From Volvariella volvacea V23 (Eukaryota > Basidiomycota > Agaricomycetes > Agaricales > Pluteaceae), in NCBI GenBank assembly GCA_000349905.1, contig KB722742.1:602692-666691 (forward strand): a DNA stretch of 64,000 bases, read 5' to 3'. Each line of letters begins with the position of its first letter. Positions within the stretch are counted from its first letter, which is position 1. A program made the position numbers and the translations under genes. Below the pieces are notes generated by a model. The model saw only the letters and a list, made by a program, of their open reading frames with translations, was not told where the DNA came from and made no database searches. Positions 46,568-59,444 of this stretch are shown piece by piece.

Positions 46568-48608
46568 TTAAGGTTGATAGGAAGGTGGTGTACCATCACT
46601 AGCGATAGGTCCTTGTACTGGCAATGACGAAGGTTGCGGGGAAGAAGGCCGACTTGGTGTCACAGAAGGTGTGTTCGTCGTGGTGATGACATCCTCTGCT
46701 TGCTCTTCGAGATCTGCTTGTGAGGAATCAGACAGTGACAGGACATCGTCTTCATCAACATGTGACCCTAACCCCGCTTCTGCGAATTCCTCGGTAATTG
46801 TGGTCGACTCTTCTTCTGGGAAAAGGTCAAACATGGGTGGTGCTGATGGGGCTACATGCGAATCCTCCAACGGAGGAGCGCTCGGAGTCTCCTCGAACGG
46901 CGGGGCAGAGAGCTCTGACTCTGGTTCCAAGTACAAAATATCTTCCAGAGCATAGGAGTAGTCATATATTGTTGCCGGTAATTTTCCTTTCGATGGTGGT
47001 GGGGGAAGCGGTGACGGTGATGGGGACCTTGATTGCTGTTGGTATTGTGAGGAGTTAAGGCTGGTATCATTTGTTTGTGCTATGTCATCCCCAAATGTCT
47101 CGTATTCCTCATCTTCTAATTCTGGAGCAGAAGATTGAACCCCAGATGGCTCTGTTGGAGGCGCACTTGCCAATGTAGCCAGCCTGGCTAGTAGTGCTTT
47201 GTCATCAGTAGCGACGTGGCCGGTATGAACAGTTGGCTGGGCCAACTCATCGTCCATCGCAGACACAGATGGTCTTCGAGTAGACACGTGTGAGGGACGG
47301 CGTGAATGGGTCGCAGTGAGGGGAGGGGAGGTGGATGAATCATCGACTGAACTATCTGGTGTGATATGCGTCGTGTGTACTCGGAGTCGTTGGCCATACG
47401 CTGGCGGTGACGAGGGGATGGCTTGTTGGGATGAAGTAGTGGCCGTGTCGTCGGACGGGGTAACGATGATGGTGGCGCCCACGGGTACCTCTTCACTGAT
47501 TATAGACGACCGCCTTGATAGTGGCCTGGAAGGGGGTGGTGAACTTTGTTCGAATGACGATCGGTGAGGCTCCTCTAACGAGACCCTCGAATTTTGAGCA
47601 TTTGTATTTCGAGAGACAATCGACCGTCTCCCTCTTCTCTGCCTAGCCGTATACCGGGCATTAGCTTTCCACCTTGCCGTTGCCCTCGCCCACAACTTCT
47701 GTTTGGCCCGTACCTCCCGATCATCCCTCTCCAGCATAGCCTCTCTGCCTTCATCGGGTGATATCTGTCGACGATGCCTCCTAACCCTCATCTCCACATC
47801 ATTCTCACGATACTTGCGTCGTTTGCTTTTCCTCCAGAAAAGACAGCCAATGATGAAAAAACAGATGAAGAAAGCGAGAACTAGTGATAAAGCAAGAATG
47901 AGGCTCGTCCGACTCCCATAGGGTTTGACCGCTGGTCTCCAGCCGTTGGGCAGAGTATTCAAGAAGGCATCAATTGTGGTTGGGGTAGGTGTGATATTTA
48001 TATCGCCGTCCATTCCGTCCGCAGGGACTTGAATCTGGTCGTCAATGGATGGGCTATCTGGACAAACCTAGAAAAAGTTCACACAGTCGAATTAGAATCC
48101 CTCTGGAACAGGCAGGGTCTGGATGGATAGGAGAAGGAAAGGAGAGACCCACCGAGCAGACAGTGGATCCGTATAGTGTGTAAACGTCAACTCTTCGCCA
48201 ACGACCGTCGTCCCCTCTTTCGTATCTATCTGGAACAGGTAAACCTGGAGAAAATCGAGGAACGACCAGGTTCCGCTTGAATGGTCTCGAGGGGGGCACT
48301 GGCGGGGGAGCAACTGAAACGTCGGCACGGCGTTCAACAATATCGATGGGCTCTGAATCTTCGAGGGAAGGGCATAAGAAGGAGGGTGGGGTGGGGCTAG
48401 CGTTGACACCAGCAGATGAAGCTGCAATGGTGGCCAAGAGAGACAGTAGCGCAGAAGAAGGGGCCGAATAGCGGTCTCGAACTCGATGACGGGGTCGACG
48501 ACGACGAGGGGGTCGTGCCGGATAATCTTGGTGTTGCAAAGAGCTACTATAGTCTGAATGCGAGCAAGTTGCAGAGATTGTGGACACGGCAGACATTGGC
48601 TTGGCCAT
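46568..48608 (-). CDS. Single-pass membrane protein with two PPxY motifs
   Basis: Two exons (48153-48608 and 46568-48067) give 651 residues. The N-terminal 200 residues are basic then Pro-rich, with a hydrophobic patch (ALLSLLATIAASSAGVNA). One clear membrane helix (SLILALSLVLAFFICFFIIG, about residue 208) is followed by a basic stop-transfer (WRKSKRRKYR) and a long Ser/Pro/acidic tail. The tail has SSPPAYGQRL in the middle and ends TPPSYQP at the extreme C-terminus. These are PPxY motifs, the ligands of WW domains in Rsp5/Nedd4 ubiquitin ligases. No enzymatic domain is visible. By analogy with yeast membrane adaptors of Rsp5 it may recruit the ligase, but that is inference; the protein family is unknown to me. 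Confidence 0.75.
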
Positions 48609-48990
48609 TATGCAACCAAGGGGCTGAGCAATTCTAGGGTGCCAAGCAAGTCTTGCGGTAGGCCTTGAGCAACTCGGACTGGCGGGATTAGGGAGAATCG
48701 GTAGCTTAGAGACGACCGAGGAAGCCTTAAAGGTCCCAAGGGTGGTTCAACGACCGGGATGTGGAGAACGTTGGTGACAGGAAAAGGCTTATGGCGAGAG
48801 AAGGAATCAGACGTTATGGGCTTGGGCTGGCACCCGCTGCTTGGTTTATGGGGGGTGACAAACTAATGCATACAAACTTATATATAATCCTCATCCGTAC
48901 AAAACACAAGTCCACAAAATATCATTATCCCTGCCAGATCCCCTGCACCAGAACAGCAGGCACCTCTCCCATATGCTATTTCAGTACCCA
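48609..48990. other. Intergenic, upstream of PPxY membrane protein and 3' side of SIN3
   Basis: These 382 bases contain short overlapping frames only. An A/T-rich stretch at about 48870-48920 (with TATATAAT) probably belongs to the SIN3 3' UTR. Confidence 0.5.
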
Positions 48991-51900
48991 TCACACTAGC
49001 CATCGACTTCTCTTCCGTTCCTCTTCACGTACCCGAGCCCGCTCTTCTAGTATTACTGCCTCTTCCTTATTCCACCGTCGCCACATCACGTCCTCGGTCC
49101 CGCTTTCATACAAAATTTTGTAGTTTGGTACATTAATCCGAATCCTCGTGCCCAGGTCCATTGACGGGGGGATAGCACCCTCCGTCAATCGATGTGTCCT
49201 ATTTATAAAACCATCCCAATCAGTCACAAGTCGTCAAGATAGGGTTATGTCCCTCAGGAAGGGGTATTGTCACAACCCAACACACAGCACACGTACCTGC
49301 GCAGAAAAACGGGCGCTGATTCTTTTTTAGGAACAGGCAACCATTCTGTGGGATGTGTCATCACGTATGTGTTCACATATTCCTTCCATCTTCCCGTAGG
49401 TAAATGGTCCGTTTCGACACTGGGTTCGTCTGTGCCGATGAGATGGACACGTATCGATTTTTTCTCGCGAATCTATAATACAATCCGAGGAGTAAAAAAA
49501 AGTTGTCCCCACGTCAAAGTTACCCAGACTGAAATAGATTCCCAGGTAGTAAATTACCTACCCATTGGATTCGGTACAAGTGGTCATCCAATCCGACATG
49601 ACGTTCTGCTTCTCTACGGTACCGGACGACGTCTTGATTCGTTATTATCTCAGAATTTGCAGCACTTTGTAGGAGTGACCATAGCTCTTGACACTTGTTA
49701 TCTGTCAATATAGTTTGCACCTGGAAACAAGGCAACCAAAAAGAAAGGTTAATGAACAGAGAATACCAATACGACAACGGTTAAGGTTAAGCTTCGATAT
49801 GGGAGCGAAGCAGGAGAGAGGAGGGAGATCCTCCATTTTCTGCCTGCCGGATTTCCAGAACTAACCTGTTTTACGAGTGCAGTAATCAGTTTGTCCAACG
49901 TAAACAGATGATATGCCTGTGAGCCAAAATTAGCCATCGTCATGCAGTTGCCGAGAGAGGGGAGGGTGAAAAAAATGATGGGGAGTCGAAAGGGAATGTG
50001 CATATCCCACCTTATTCCCGAAGAACCATCTCATGTGTTCCTCGAAAGTCGGTTGATCAAGGTCACCGTCGAAGAGCTTTTCGCAGGCGTTCAAAAGGTA
50101 CATGTAAACGACATTTGCGTCTTCACTTGCTCCACGGTCTCCCAAAGCGTCAATGGTTTGCGCAAGAACGGCCGATGGCCCGTGCGGATCATCCAAACCC
50201 AAATCCACTGCAACCTTGTTGGCCAGCAATGACGCGTGCTTCTGCGCCGCTAGCTGAGCACCAATCTCCTTACACATCAACAACCTAGAATACAGCAGCT
50301 GAAAAAAGAGTCATAAATTTAGAACATCAGTCCCGTAGTCACCGATTTGCAGTATGGAATGTAAAGATAAAATTCAAACGTACCTGAATTAGACGGAGTA
50401 AAGTATAGAACGTAGTGTTGGCAAAAAATGGCCGCTCAGGCTCAGAACCAGCTGCTCTGGCGTCCGGCGTCAGGGTGACAACGGTGTGCTGAATCCAGAT
50501 ATCTTTAGGCTCATCGATACTCATGCTATCTCCAGCAGCCGAGGCCTGAGTGGGTCGAACATCGAGAGCTGGAGACACAGCCCTAGAACCATTGACAGAA
50601 CCGGAAACCTTCCTTTCCTTTACAACAGCTCTCTCCTGAGCTGTTCGCATGAGTTTCCTTCTCAGGATGTTCGCCGATACTCCACTTGTGGACTGGTTAG
50701 AGTGTGTGCTCCCCACGGATCTTCTCCCACCGTTCGCCTCATGTCCCCCACTGTCATCATCGTGCATCCCTTCCAAAGGACCGCAGGCAGCATTGAACTC
50801 GGCCGCTGGGTACATGCACAAGACGGGAATGAATGCTCTGAGGAACTTTTCCACACTCCGCCTTTCTTGGGAGCTGTACTGCGCTTGAGACCGATCGAGG
50901 AAGGAATAAACCATCTTCAGGGAATCCATAAACACAGACGTGTCGTGGAACGCATATTCCAGCTGGTGTTCCCCTAGCCCATGGACAAAGGCAGGCGTAC
51001 CTTGCTTTTCCCTCTCGGTTTTGTGTACCGCCTTTATGGATTCAATGTCACCCACAAAGTATTTAGCCGTGATGTTCTTTTTGTCGTTGGCTTTGAAGCT
51101 GATTCCTTGATGATCCAAAGACTTGTAAAAGTTCTTGGAATCGACTTCTCTCCATGTCCGGCTCCATTCCCTCTGGGCTCGTCTCCATTCTTCGTCCTTC
51201 TGCTTCAGCCTTGCCAGAACAACTGGTACCGCTACGGCTGGACAATCTTGCAGCGCTTGTATAATCTCTAATCCACTGTCTCTGCCATAGATTTTCTTGA
51301 TAGTGCGGTGGTATAGGCACTTGCTCGAACCGCCGAAATCGGGCTTCAACTTGAAGTTGGATCGTTCTTCGCTCGGCATTTCCTCGATCCGGGAGTTCAG
51401 AGGATCCAAGATGGCGATGGTCCGCGACAGTCCCTCGAGATGCACGTGGTATTCGTGTCTTTCTTCTTCACTCTTGTGTAGTGCCTCCTCGAACGAGTTC
51501 TTTTTGTGTGTCAAGAATCCCGCCTCCTCTGATGCCCAAGTAGGGTGGGAGACCCATTCATCATTGAGAACAGAACGGCATAACTCATCACGACCTGAGC
51601 ATGCCAGGCGAATTTCCTAGTTTATGCAAGCGAGTTTGAACATATGACCTGTCTACTATAGACTGTGTACTCACATTATCAGGAAGGCGACGATAGCTTG
51701 GCCCTTCTCCATCATCAGCTGGTAGTGCAGAAAGTGCTTCCGGCGGTCCAGTTCTAATACTTCCAGGTGGGCCATTCTCCACATTCTCCGATCTATCGTC
51801 CCATCCAACCAAATCCTTAAACTCAGCCAACAAGTCTCCATCGCGTAGAAAAGCCTTTGCACGTTCGACCAAAGTCTTGGTATCGATAATCTCCCTTGAG

Positions 51901-53639
51901 TATAAGCTCAAAAACTTGAGGAACTCATCATATGTTTCCCGACTCTCGAGGGCTTTCTTTGCTCGATCAAAGAATAACAACTTGTCCGCAGCGCTGCCTG
52001 AGCCGCCGACGTACCCACCTGGGCCAATGATAGCATGATTCGACTGTGGCACAGGCTGGGAGTGTTGCAGTGATGGAATCTGAGGCGGTGGCATTTGGCC
52101 ATGCAAACCAGGCGGTAGTGGTGGTGAATGTTGCATATATGGAGAGAATGGTGGAGACTCCGAGTCGGGTTTGTGATGCTGTTTAGCCCTCTTGTTCTGT
52201 CAAAACCGAGATATAACAGAAAACGCGTTAATATTTGCAGAAGGGGGTTGACGTGTAGTACAACCTTGGAAGGTGGCACGGGTGTGGGTTCCTTTTCTGG
52301 AACGCGTTTCTTTCTCTTCTGTGGCTGCAGTTGTCTCTTGGCGTTTTTGTCGAGGCGATTTGGTATGAAAGATTCCTGTTGAAGTAGTGAGGGCATTGGT
52401 ATTGCAGATGCGAAGTGAGAAGGAGTGAAGAGCCACTGCACCGCCGATACCCACGTTTGATTGACCACTATTATCGGGCAAGAAAGCCTTGAACTCGGCT
52501 AATAGATCCGGTGCGTCTTTGAAGAGATTCTGGACCTGGGCATAAACCTGTGGCTGCCGTCCGGGCGGACAGCAATTTATATGAGCGAAATCTGGTGACG
52601 AATCGCTATGGACAAGGGGAAGACCTCACATCTTGTATATGCCTCTGCTCCTTCTGATAGGTTTGCAATATATCCAAAAACTGCTTATAGATGTTTGGGT
52701 CATCAGCGTACCAAGCCTTGATTTTGTTAAGGTACTGAATAGCGTGATTAAACTCTCCGGCCGGTTGCTTCTCGACTGAACCCTTATTACCCAAGTTGCC
52801 CAAGAAGGAGGCTGCAGCAGTGGTCTGAGGATTTTGGTACCCGGGGGAGAAGCTGGTATCTTGGAGTGGGGGAGGCGGTTGGCCGACGGGGTAGGAGCTG
52901 GAGGGATACAGGGAGCCAGATGGAGGAAACAGAGAGCCCATAAGCTGTGGTGGACGCATCGACTGGTAGTCGTGTTGGATGGATGTGCCCAAGGGTGTTG
53001 TAACGGTGATGCTGTGGTCGTTTGGATTCTGAGACGTCTCTATGCGGTAGCCGGCTGGGAGGAAGGTGTTGAAGCCTTTGATGAGCTCATTGTTTCCGTG
53101 GAAGAGTCTTGAGACGCGCTGGATGACGCCAGGCGTATCGATCCTGTATGGGTGGTCAACGAAGAAGGGGACGATAAGGTGTGTGCAGTGATGGACACGA
53201 AACGGGGGGCAACATACACCTGGCTTTTGAAGTCCTTCATGATGTCCAGAAAGTGGTTATAGACCTCCGGCTTGTCTGAGAACTGAACCTTGACGGAATC
53301 CAGGTAGGTGAGGGCATCGGTGACGTTCAGAGGACGGTTCATGTCGTTGAGTTGCTGGAGGGCGGCAGGACCAGCAAGGAGATCGGTGGGATGGGGAAGG
53401 GGGGTGGAAGGGTCGGAGGGGCGAGTGGTGGGATGTAAAGGTGTTCCTGAGTCCATGATAGCGGTGGGTATTGTGGTTACGTCGTCCTGAAGACTGAAGG
53501 GGACGAGGATGTCCAATTCAGACCGGGGGAGGAGGGGTCCGCCAAGGTCAGGTTGAGCGGGTGGTGTGAGTGGCACGTCTCCGAGGCCAGCAAGTCCAGG
53601 GACTGTCGCTCGGTCCAGTCCCTTGTCTTCTGCCATCAT
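48991..53639 (-). CDS. SIN3: SIN3 transcriptional corepressor scaffold
   Basis: The paired amphipathic helix domains are in order: PAH1 (DALTYLDSVKVQFSDKPEVY, IQRVSRLFHGNNELIKGFNT), PAH2 (AIQYLNKIKAWYADDPNIYK, VQNLFKDAPDLLAEFKAFLP) and PAH3 (FFDRAKKALESRETYDEFLK). The histone-deacetylase-interacting region follows: SYRRLPDNEIRLACSGRDEL, VLNDEWVSHPTWASEEAGFL, EALHKSEEERHEYHVHLEGL and KCLYHRTIKKIYGRDSGLEI. The C-terminal Sin3a domain includes YMYLLNACEKLFDGDLDQPT and AYHLFTLDKLITALVKQ. SIN3 holds the Rpd3/HDAC complex and links it to DNA-binding repressors. The ATG pair at 53634-53639 (MMAEDKGLDRATVPG) is the likely start. Many introns; the last exon ends RKRSRWLV at 48991. Confidence 0.95.
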
Positions 53640-53824
53640 CGCCGTCAAAACGTTCTTTGCCACTTCACTTGTCTATTCTGGCGGAATCTAATCAATCCCC
53701 CACGTGGCTGTGGCTACTTCTCTATTATACCGTGCATTCCATTATACTCCTATCTAGACGTCTACGTACAGCCCTCAAACGAATGTGGTCAATGTCCATG
53801 CAATAATTCAGAGTCCTTAAACTA

Positions 53825-54709
53825 TCAACTTGGTGGCGCCAGGAATCCACCCTCTACGTGTGGCTTAATCTTCGGTGCTTCTTGAGTGGGTAACGTTAGA
53901 CTTCGTGCTGCCTTCTTGCGACCGGAAGTCGTCGTTCCTTTCTTGCTCGATGCATTCATTAGACTAGACACTGTGCAGGTCGTCAGCAGCAGTTGGGCAC
54001 AGAAAAGCAACACGCCTACGTTTGAGGGAAGGGGCACTGGGTATCTTGCGTACTGTTTTTTCTTTCTTTTTCGGTGTGGTAGGTGAAGATGGTGTGCTGT
54101 GGGCCTCAGGGAACAACGGCGAAGCCGGGGGGGACGGAGATTGCAAGACCAGCTGCGGCAAAGCAGGCGAGGAGTGCGACCGGCTGAGCTTTGGCTTTTC
54201 GCCTATCCATAGCGGTTTGAGACCAGGAAATTTGAACCCTTGTCTGAATTCTACCCCGGATATGAGATTGTCTGACTGCTGCGGGTCAGAATCGTCATTG
54301 CTATCGACAGGTGTGATGATAGCAGGGCATGAGAGCCCGAGTGGGCTGGCCGATTCCGCGTCTGTGGTCTTCAACTGAGCTTGGCTGAGATCATTAATAG
54401 CGATAGAAGGAGGTAAACGAGGGTGCCTAGTTGCACTTGCGCTGCGCAGCTTGTGTCGCTTCGCAAAATCTTTAGCATTCACCTCAGGAGGTAAGTCTGC
54501 GTTCCCGAAGATGGTGTGAAAGGCGGTGGCGAAAATACTCTGTGCACCCTGGTTAGTCGACGCGTTAGAATGCAGTGCCGAGAACATACCAAGATAAACC
54601 CGGAGGTGGCAAAGAGAATGCTCGCAAGCCCGACAATTATGGGATGTGAAGAGAGGTTCATATTGTTGGAAAGAATAGGAGCAGAAACAGCTTGTAGAAG
54701 AGAGCTCAT
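53825..54709 (-). CDS. Hypothetical membrane-anchored protein
   Basis: I do not recognise a family. Exon 1 (MSSLLQAVSAPILSNNMNLS) includes one membrane helix (HPIIVGLASILFATSGFIL). A short intron with donor GTATGT leads into GAQSIFATAFHTIFGNADLP. The rest is a polar, Ser/Pro-rich tail with LPQLVLQSPSPPASPLFPEA and basic blocks (TPKKKEKTVRKIPS, LKRRRVAFLCP). A last intron precedes SSLMNASSKKGTTTSGRKKA and the end at 53825. About 260 residues. Type III or N-in topology with a cytosolic tail is likely but unproven. Confidence 0.6.
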
Positions 54710-55224
54710 TGCGATCGAGAAGAGGAGCAACGTTCAGCGAGACTCAGGTTACCAGCACCGTCATAGCATAGAGGGAAAAGCCATCCCCTGTAAGTCGGGA
54801 TGGCGGCTTGGTTGAAACTAAATAAACCGCTCGGCAAAGGGGGGATTCAGGCGTGGGATGGTGACTAGTTGCGATCCTCCGTGCCAGGTACAAGGGCCGA
54901 AGACAACAGGTGCGAGAACAAATGCGCGGTGTTGCGCAGCGCATTCTCGCTGACGCTCCGTGTCCTGAGCATGAAGCCATGGGCGGTGCTATCCTTGAGG
55001 CTATGGCCTTGACCAAACTGCGGCCTGCCAGAGTGGTCCGTGATGACCGACATGGCCATGGCAGGGAGTGACGTGACGACTGTCACACGCGAACATGGCC
55101 AGGAAAGGCAAGGCGGTGCAACGGAGACAGCGCCCTGCCATATCCCTTCCCCAATCTCAATCCCCTATCCTTCTTCCATCCACTCTACCACCACCGACAC
55201 AGTCCTTTCTTCTAGCTCAAAATT
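54710..55224. promoter_or_regulatory. Divergent promoter region, hypothetical protein / palI-SUR7 gene
   Basis: These 515 bases separate two divergent start codons. Short minus-strand frames (54744-55016, 54865-55086) overlap in different frames and look like chance. The last 100 bases before 55225 are C/T-rich, common just upstream of fungal start codons. Confidence 0.5.
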
Positions 55225-57032
55225 ATGGGATGCATACGTCCCGCAACCCCGGGATTCCTCGTCACGCTCGTCGCAACCGCTCTATTAGCTGTCGTTTCAT
55301 TCTGTGTTCCGTATTTTAGATCTGTCTACTTCCTCAAGGCCAACATCGATGTCGACGGCATCAAGGGCTCCATAACTTTCGGAACTCTGGGCTATTGCCT
55401 TGACCTCAGCAATGGCACCACTTGCTCTTCCCCTTCCGTTGGATACGAACTAGGTAGCGCTCGCTTCCCTGTGTGATACACAAAGGTTGTACTAACCTCT
55501 GAATAGACATTAACGGATTGGTCGGCAATGAGCTCCCCATCGAAATACCTAATGTAGCCGTTAAATGGATCACATATGCGCTCGTTCTGCATCTCGTCGC
55601 TCTGGCGCTGGCCGCAGGATCAGCTCTGTTCGGTTTGTTGGCGCATGTCCGCGAGATCTCGATGACATGCTTCAGCACCTGTATATCCGGATTCGCCGCA
55701 TCAGTTGCCCTCATAGCATTTATATTCGACTTGGTTTTGTTCTTCATTGCCAGAGCAAGGATTAATGCTGTCGGTTCCGCCGAGATCGGCAACGCCATTT
55801 GGTTAACGCTGGCTGCTTGGGTGCTATTGTTCTTCAGTGGCTGCTTCTACACGATCGGCAGATGCTGCATATCGAAGAGAGCACCTAAAGGGGATTGGGA
55901 TAAACGGGATGACCATGTCGATAATAGCTACGCCGAACAGATGCGAATGGATGCAATCAAGGCAGAGGAACGCAGGAAAGCGTACCAGAAGCAAAACGAC
56001 CAGAAAACGCAACAAGGCCTTCCATCATTCCCAGAAACACAACCTCTCACAGCCATCATTGAAGGAGACCATGTATATGTCGAGGGATACAAGGATAATA
56101 CTGCATCCCCCGCGACGGCATATGATCGCCCTGGTCAAGGGAATAAGAATGCCTACTCTGGCGGCTATGTCCCTGCAGCGCCAGGCACTCGTGCAGCTGA
56201 TGATTATTACAACCAACCTCCTTCACAACCTGCCTATCCACCGAACCAGCCTCAAGCCCAGCGACCTCCACGTCGTCAGCCTAGCGGATATGCGGCATCA
56301 ACTTATGCACCCAGTACATACTCCCGCAATCCACCCTCTTCTCATTCACCACCACCACAAAACAATAGCAACGCCTATCTTGCCCCTCAGCCATATGCAA
56401 ATGATCGATATGGGCAAGAATACGGACATGCGGCTGGTGGTAGTTCGTGTACGTTTTTTTGTTTGACTTTCTCTTTTCTTTCGCTCACTGATTCGTAATT
56501 GCACTCAACAGACCACACAGCTTCAGCATCCGCTCACAGTCAGCAACCAACTGCATATTCTCAATACGATAACTACAATACGCCCCCACCACCAGAACCG
56601 CAACCGCAACCGCAACCATATCGCCAACCGACTTATCCCAACTACAACGCATCCTACGCGCCAGCTGATTATAATGCTTCATCAACTCCTTACGCGAACT
56701 ACTACAGCCAACCTACGGCACCTCAGTCTCCTGTCCATGACCGTAACTATACCCTGGGTGGTACAGGTTATGGGGCGAACACCGTTCCCCCGTTGCCTGA
56801 ACAATCAAACCCATATCTCACCCCACAAACAAATAATCAATTACCATACCCCGGGGAAACTCGTGCACAACCTAGTGCCATTCCAGCTCCTGTGACGGAG
56901 CTACCGTTGTCATCCTCTCCGCCGCCCCTCCAATCTAGTTCACAGCAACAATCGCACTATGGCCATGAGGATGCACCACCCGTATACGATGCAGGGACTT
57001 CGGGTATTCAAGGACATTGGGGTAAACGCTAA
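55225..57032 (+). CDS. palI/RIM9-SUR7-type four-helix membrane protein with long proline-rich tail
   Basis: Three exons (55225-55453, 55507-56448, 56512-57032) give 563 residues. Four helices: GFLVTLVATALLAVVSFCVP, WITYALVLHLVALALAAGSA, FAASVALIAFIFDLVLFFIA and AIWLTLAAWVLLFFSGCFYT. The first loop has FGTLGYCLDLSNGTTCSS, matching the G-x-x-x-x-C...C loop of SUR7/PalI proteins. The tail of about 350 residues is rich in Pro, Gln, Tyr and Ser, as in fungal PalI/Rim9, the ambient-pH sensing partner of PalH/Rim21 at the plasma membrane. SUR7-type eisosome proteins are the alternative. A PPxY motif, EDAPPVYDAG, lies 20 residues from the end. Confidence 0.87.
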
Positions 57033-57402
57033 GGCGGCGGAAGTATGAAGCAACGCCTTCGTGGTGTCCCTCACAGTTCCCGATTTTTTGTTGTGGTCAG
57101 GTTTTGTACTGCTTTTTTTGGTGTAACAAATGGACTACTCTTTCTTTGTGTGTCTTGTGCCTCAGTCCTCTATTATCTATACCTTTGCGATTTTTGTCAT
57201 CGCTTTTCTCGACTGCCAGAAATGTCTTTTTATTTATTACAGTGCATTGTGTACACTCTCCTTGTTCTTCAAACTAATTAGGCTTATCAAACTGGATGTA
57301 AATCTAGCCTATTTGGGGCGATTGCGCTGAACAGTTTCTACGTTGACGTAGAATGAACCCCGAATACGAACTCGTTGTACCTATCTGGTGGCTTGCGTTG
57401 AA
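57033..57402. other. Convergent 3' region, palI-type gene and agmatinase A
   Basis: These 370 bases lie between two converging stop codons and are T-rich on the plus strand, as expected for 3' UTRs. No gene seen. Confidence 0.5.
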
Positions 57403-59444
57403 TTACAACTCAACCTTGTTTCTTGCTTCAGGGGTCCTGGGAAAACTATCATCACTGCTCGAGTCCTCTGAATTTCCGCGCTCAGAGTTGGTGCTTAAGA
57501 ACAGGGAAAGGAAGTCGTGGACGAGATTTGCTGCTGCGATACCAGTGATTTCCGCTTCAAGGCAATTAAGCAATCAGTATTAATTCAAAGCGGAGAAGCA
57601 AAAATTCAAGTTCGTGGATGGGCTCCCAATGTGTTTCAAGATCGCATAGCATATGTATAAGAACTGAGAATGGGTGCTTACCATGGTCATATGCCGGGGA
57701 AACTTCCACGATATCAGCGCCTCTACATGTCAAAAATAACAGAAATGGGGTGGTCAGTCTCGGTGTTTTTCCAGCGGGCCATGTGAGAGTAGTTGAATGC
57801 CGGTGTGTATATGCCGGAGGTTGATGGAAGACTAAAGAGACCGCCTGGCTTGGCCTGGGCACTTACACAAAATTAAGACCGGAAAGTCCCCGAAGGATTC
57901 TCTTCAGTTCACGGACCGTCCATCCACCTGCTTCAGGGGTTCCCGCTGGATTGGTGTCGATCAAGAGGCCAAGAATAGGCAGCAAAGACGTCAGTCTCTG
58001 ATAATCATTCAGGTGATATACTTACTTGCTGGGGCTAGTCCAGGATCTGGATGGTTCACATGTCAAGAAAGAGTATGTATTCACATCAATTTATTGTGCT
58101 CTCACCTATCACATCGATGTCAAGACTATTTTTTTAGAAACCATGAGTGAGCCAACGTGCCCTGATGTATATGCAAGATGACGTACCTAAGGTATACTGG
58201 ATTATTTCCAACTCGCTCCCTTATCCTCCGTATAATTTCGAATGGTCCCAAATCGTCGATAGCATCGGTGGTGATCAATTGGAAACCGACTCGTTCATCA
58301 TTATCTATATCAGCCAAACCCTATCCGACAATGCGTGTTTTCAGAAATAATCCATGAAGCCACGAAGTATTTTCCTTACAGTAAGCTTGCATCTTATCCC
58401 AGCATGGATGCTGCTATTTGAAAGCAACCCTTCTTCACGAGCAAGGTGGAAGAAACTTCCATGCGTCACCCGGGATTGTTCACTTAGCGATACAGCATCG
58501 AAATTCCACGTGTCCTGTAGTGCATAGGTGCGAAATCTAATCGGCAACTTCCTAGTTGTGTTAGACGAACTTACCAAGTGGGCATCAAAGTGAATAACGG
58601 AAATTGGTCCATAAATTTTATTTAGTGAGCGAAGGATCGGTAACACGATCGTATGATCTCCTCCGAGGCTGAGAATTTGAATCATTAGATGCCGAACGAG
58701 AAGTTCAATCCTTCTTACCTGACGATACGGGGGTGTTCTACGCCGTCCAGTGCCAGGGATTCGGTAGCTCGAGGGCGGTCATGGGTCTCAATAGTCCTAC
58801 CCAGCAAAGAGGAATATGCGACCTCTATCTGCTCCATTGCTAGAGCGTTGTCGAATGGACTGACAGGAATCTGGATTCATAAAGCGGCATTCATATTTGT
58901 GAGACCAGGTAACTAAAGATAAGTTTGGATAGTGTACGCACATCTCCACAATCTAGGATTCGAAGCCCAGATAAATAAGGATTATTTCCCCACGACAAAG
59001 AATAGCCAAGGAATGGTTGTTGGCGGCGACTACCTGACCGGATAGCATATGGACCGAACCGAGCACTACAGAGGCACGACGTGGTACAGCTACTGAGTTG
59101 ACAGCGTACGAGGTTCTAGAATATACGCACCCTGTTCTGTAAGTTACTGCAGTGTCAAAAGGAATCCCCAGAAGCGCAATATCGTACGTTTCTGATTCCT
59201 CGGCCAAACACGACTTGTATGGGAGATGAGAGAATGACAGTGGGCCAGTAAACGCATAGTCTAGTGGCTCTCCGTACTTCTCCTTCCAGGTCGGGAATCT
59301 TGACTCTCGGGCTGTACGGCCATGTGCATTTTCCCGGGGTTCGAAATAGCCTTGAGATGAAGTATCTCTGTGGTGGTCACCCTTGACTAGACTGCAAAGG
59401 ATCGCCAGGTTGAGAAGGGCGAGAATACCAGTAAATATTCTCAT
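57403..59444 (-). CDS. Secreted agmatinase-like ureohydrolase, copy A
   Basis: Starts MRIFTGILALLNLAILCSLV, a good signal peptide. A conserved block [20 protein letters not shown] and [16 protein letters not shown] follow. The binuclear Mn ligands are intact: [18 protein letters not shown] (His), [12 protein letters not shown] (Asp, His, Asp, split by an intron) and SLDIDVIDPGLAP (two Asp), with [15 protein letters not shown] carrying the catalytic His. The end is [18 protein letters not shown] plus an acidic Ser-rich tail, TAA 57403-57405. Agmatinase hydrolyses agmatine to putrescine and urea; other guanidino substrates are possible. About ten small exons. It shares sequence and intron positions with copy B just upstream. 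A second putative start at 59612 is less likely. Confidence 0.9.

Noticed and set aside
54744..55086. Two minus-strand frames with Cys/Arg-rich translations
   Set aside because: They overlap each other in different frames within a divergent promoter and have no family signal.
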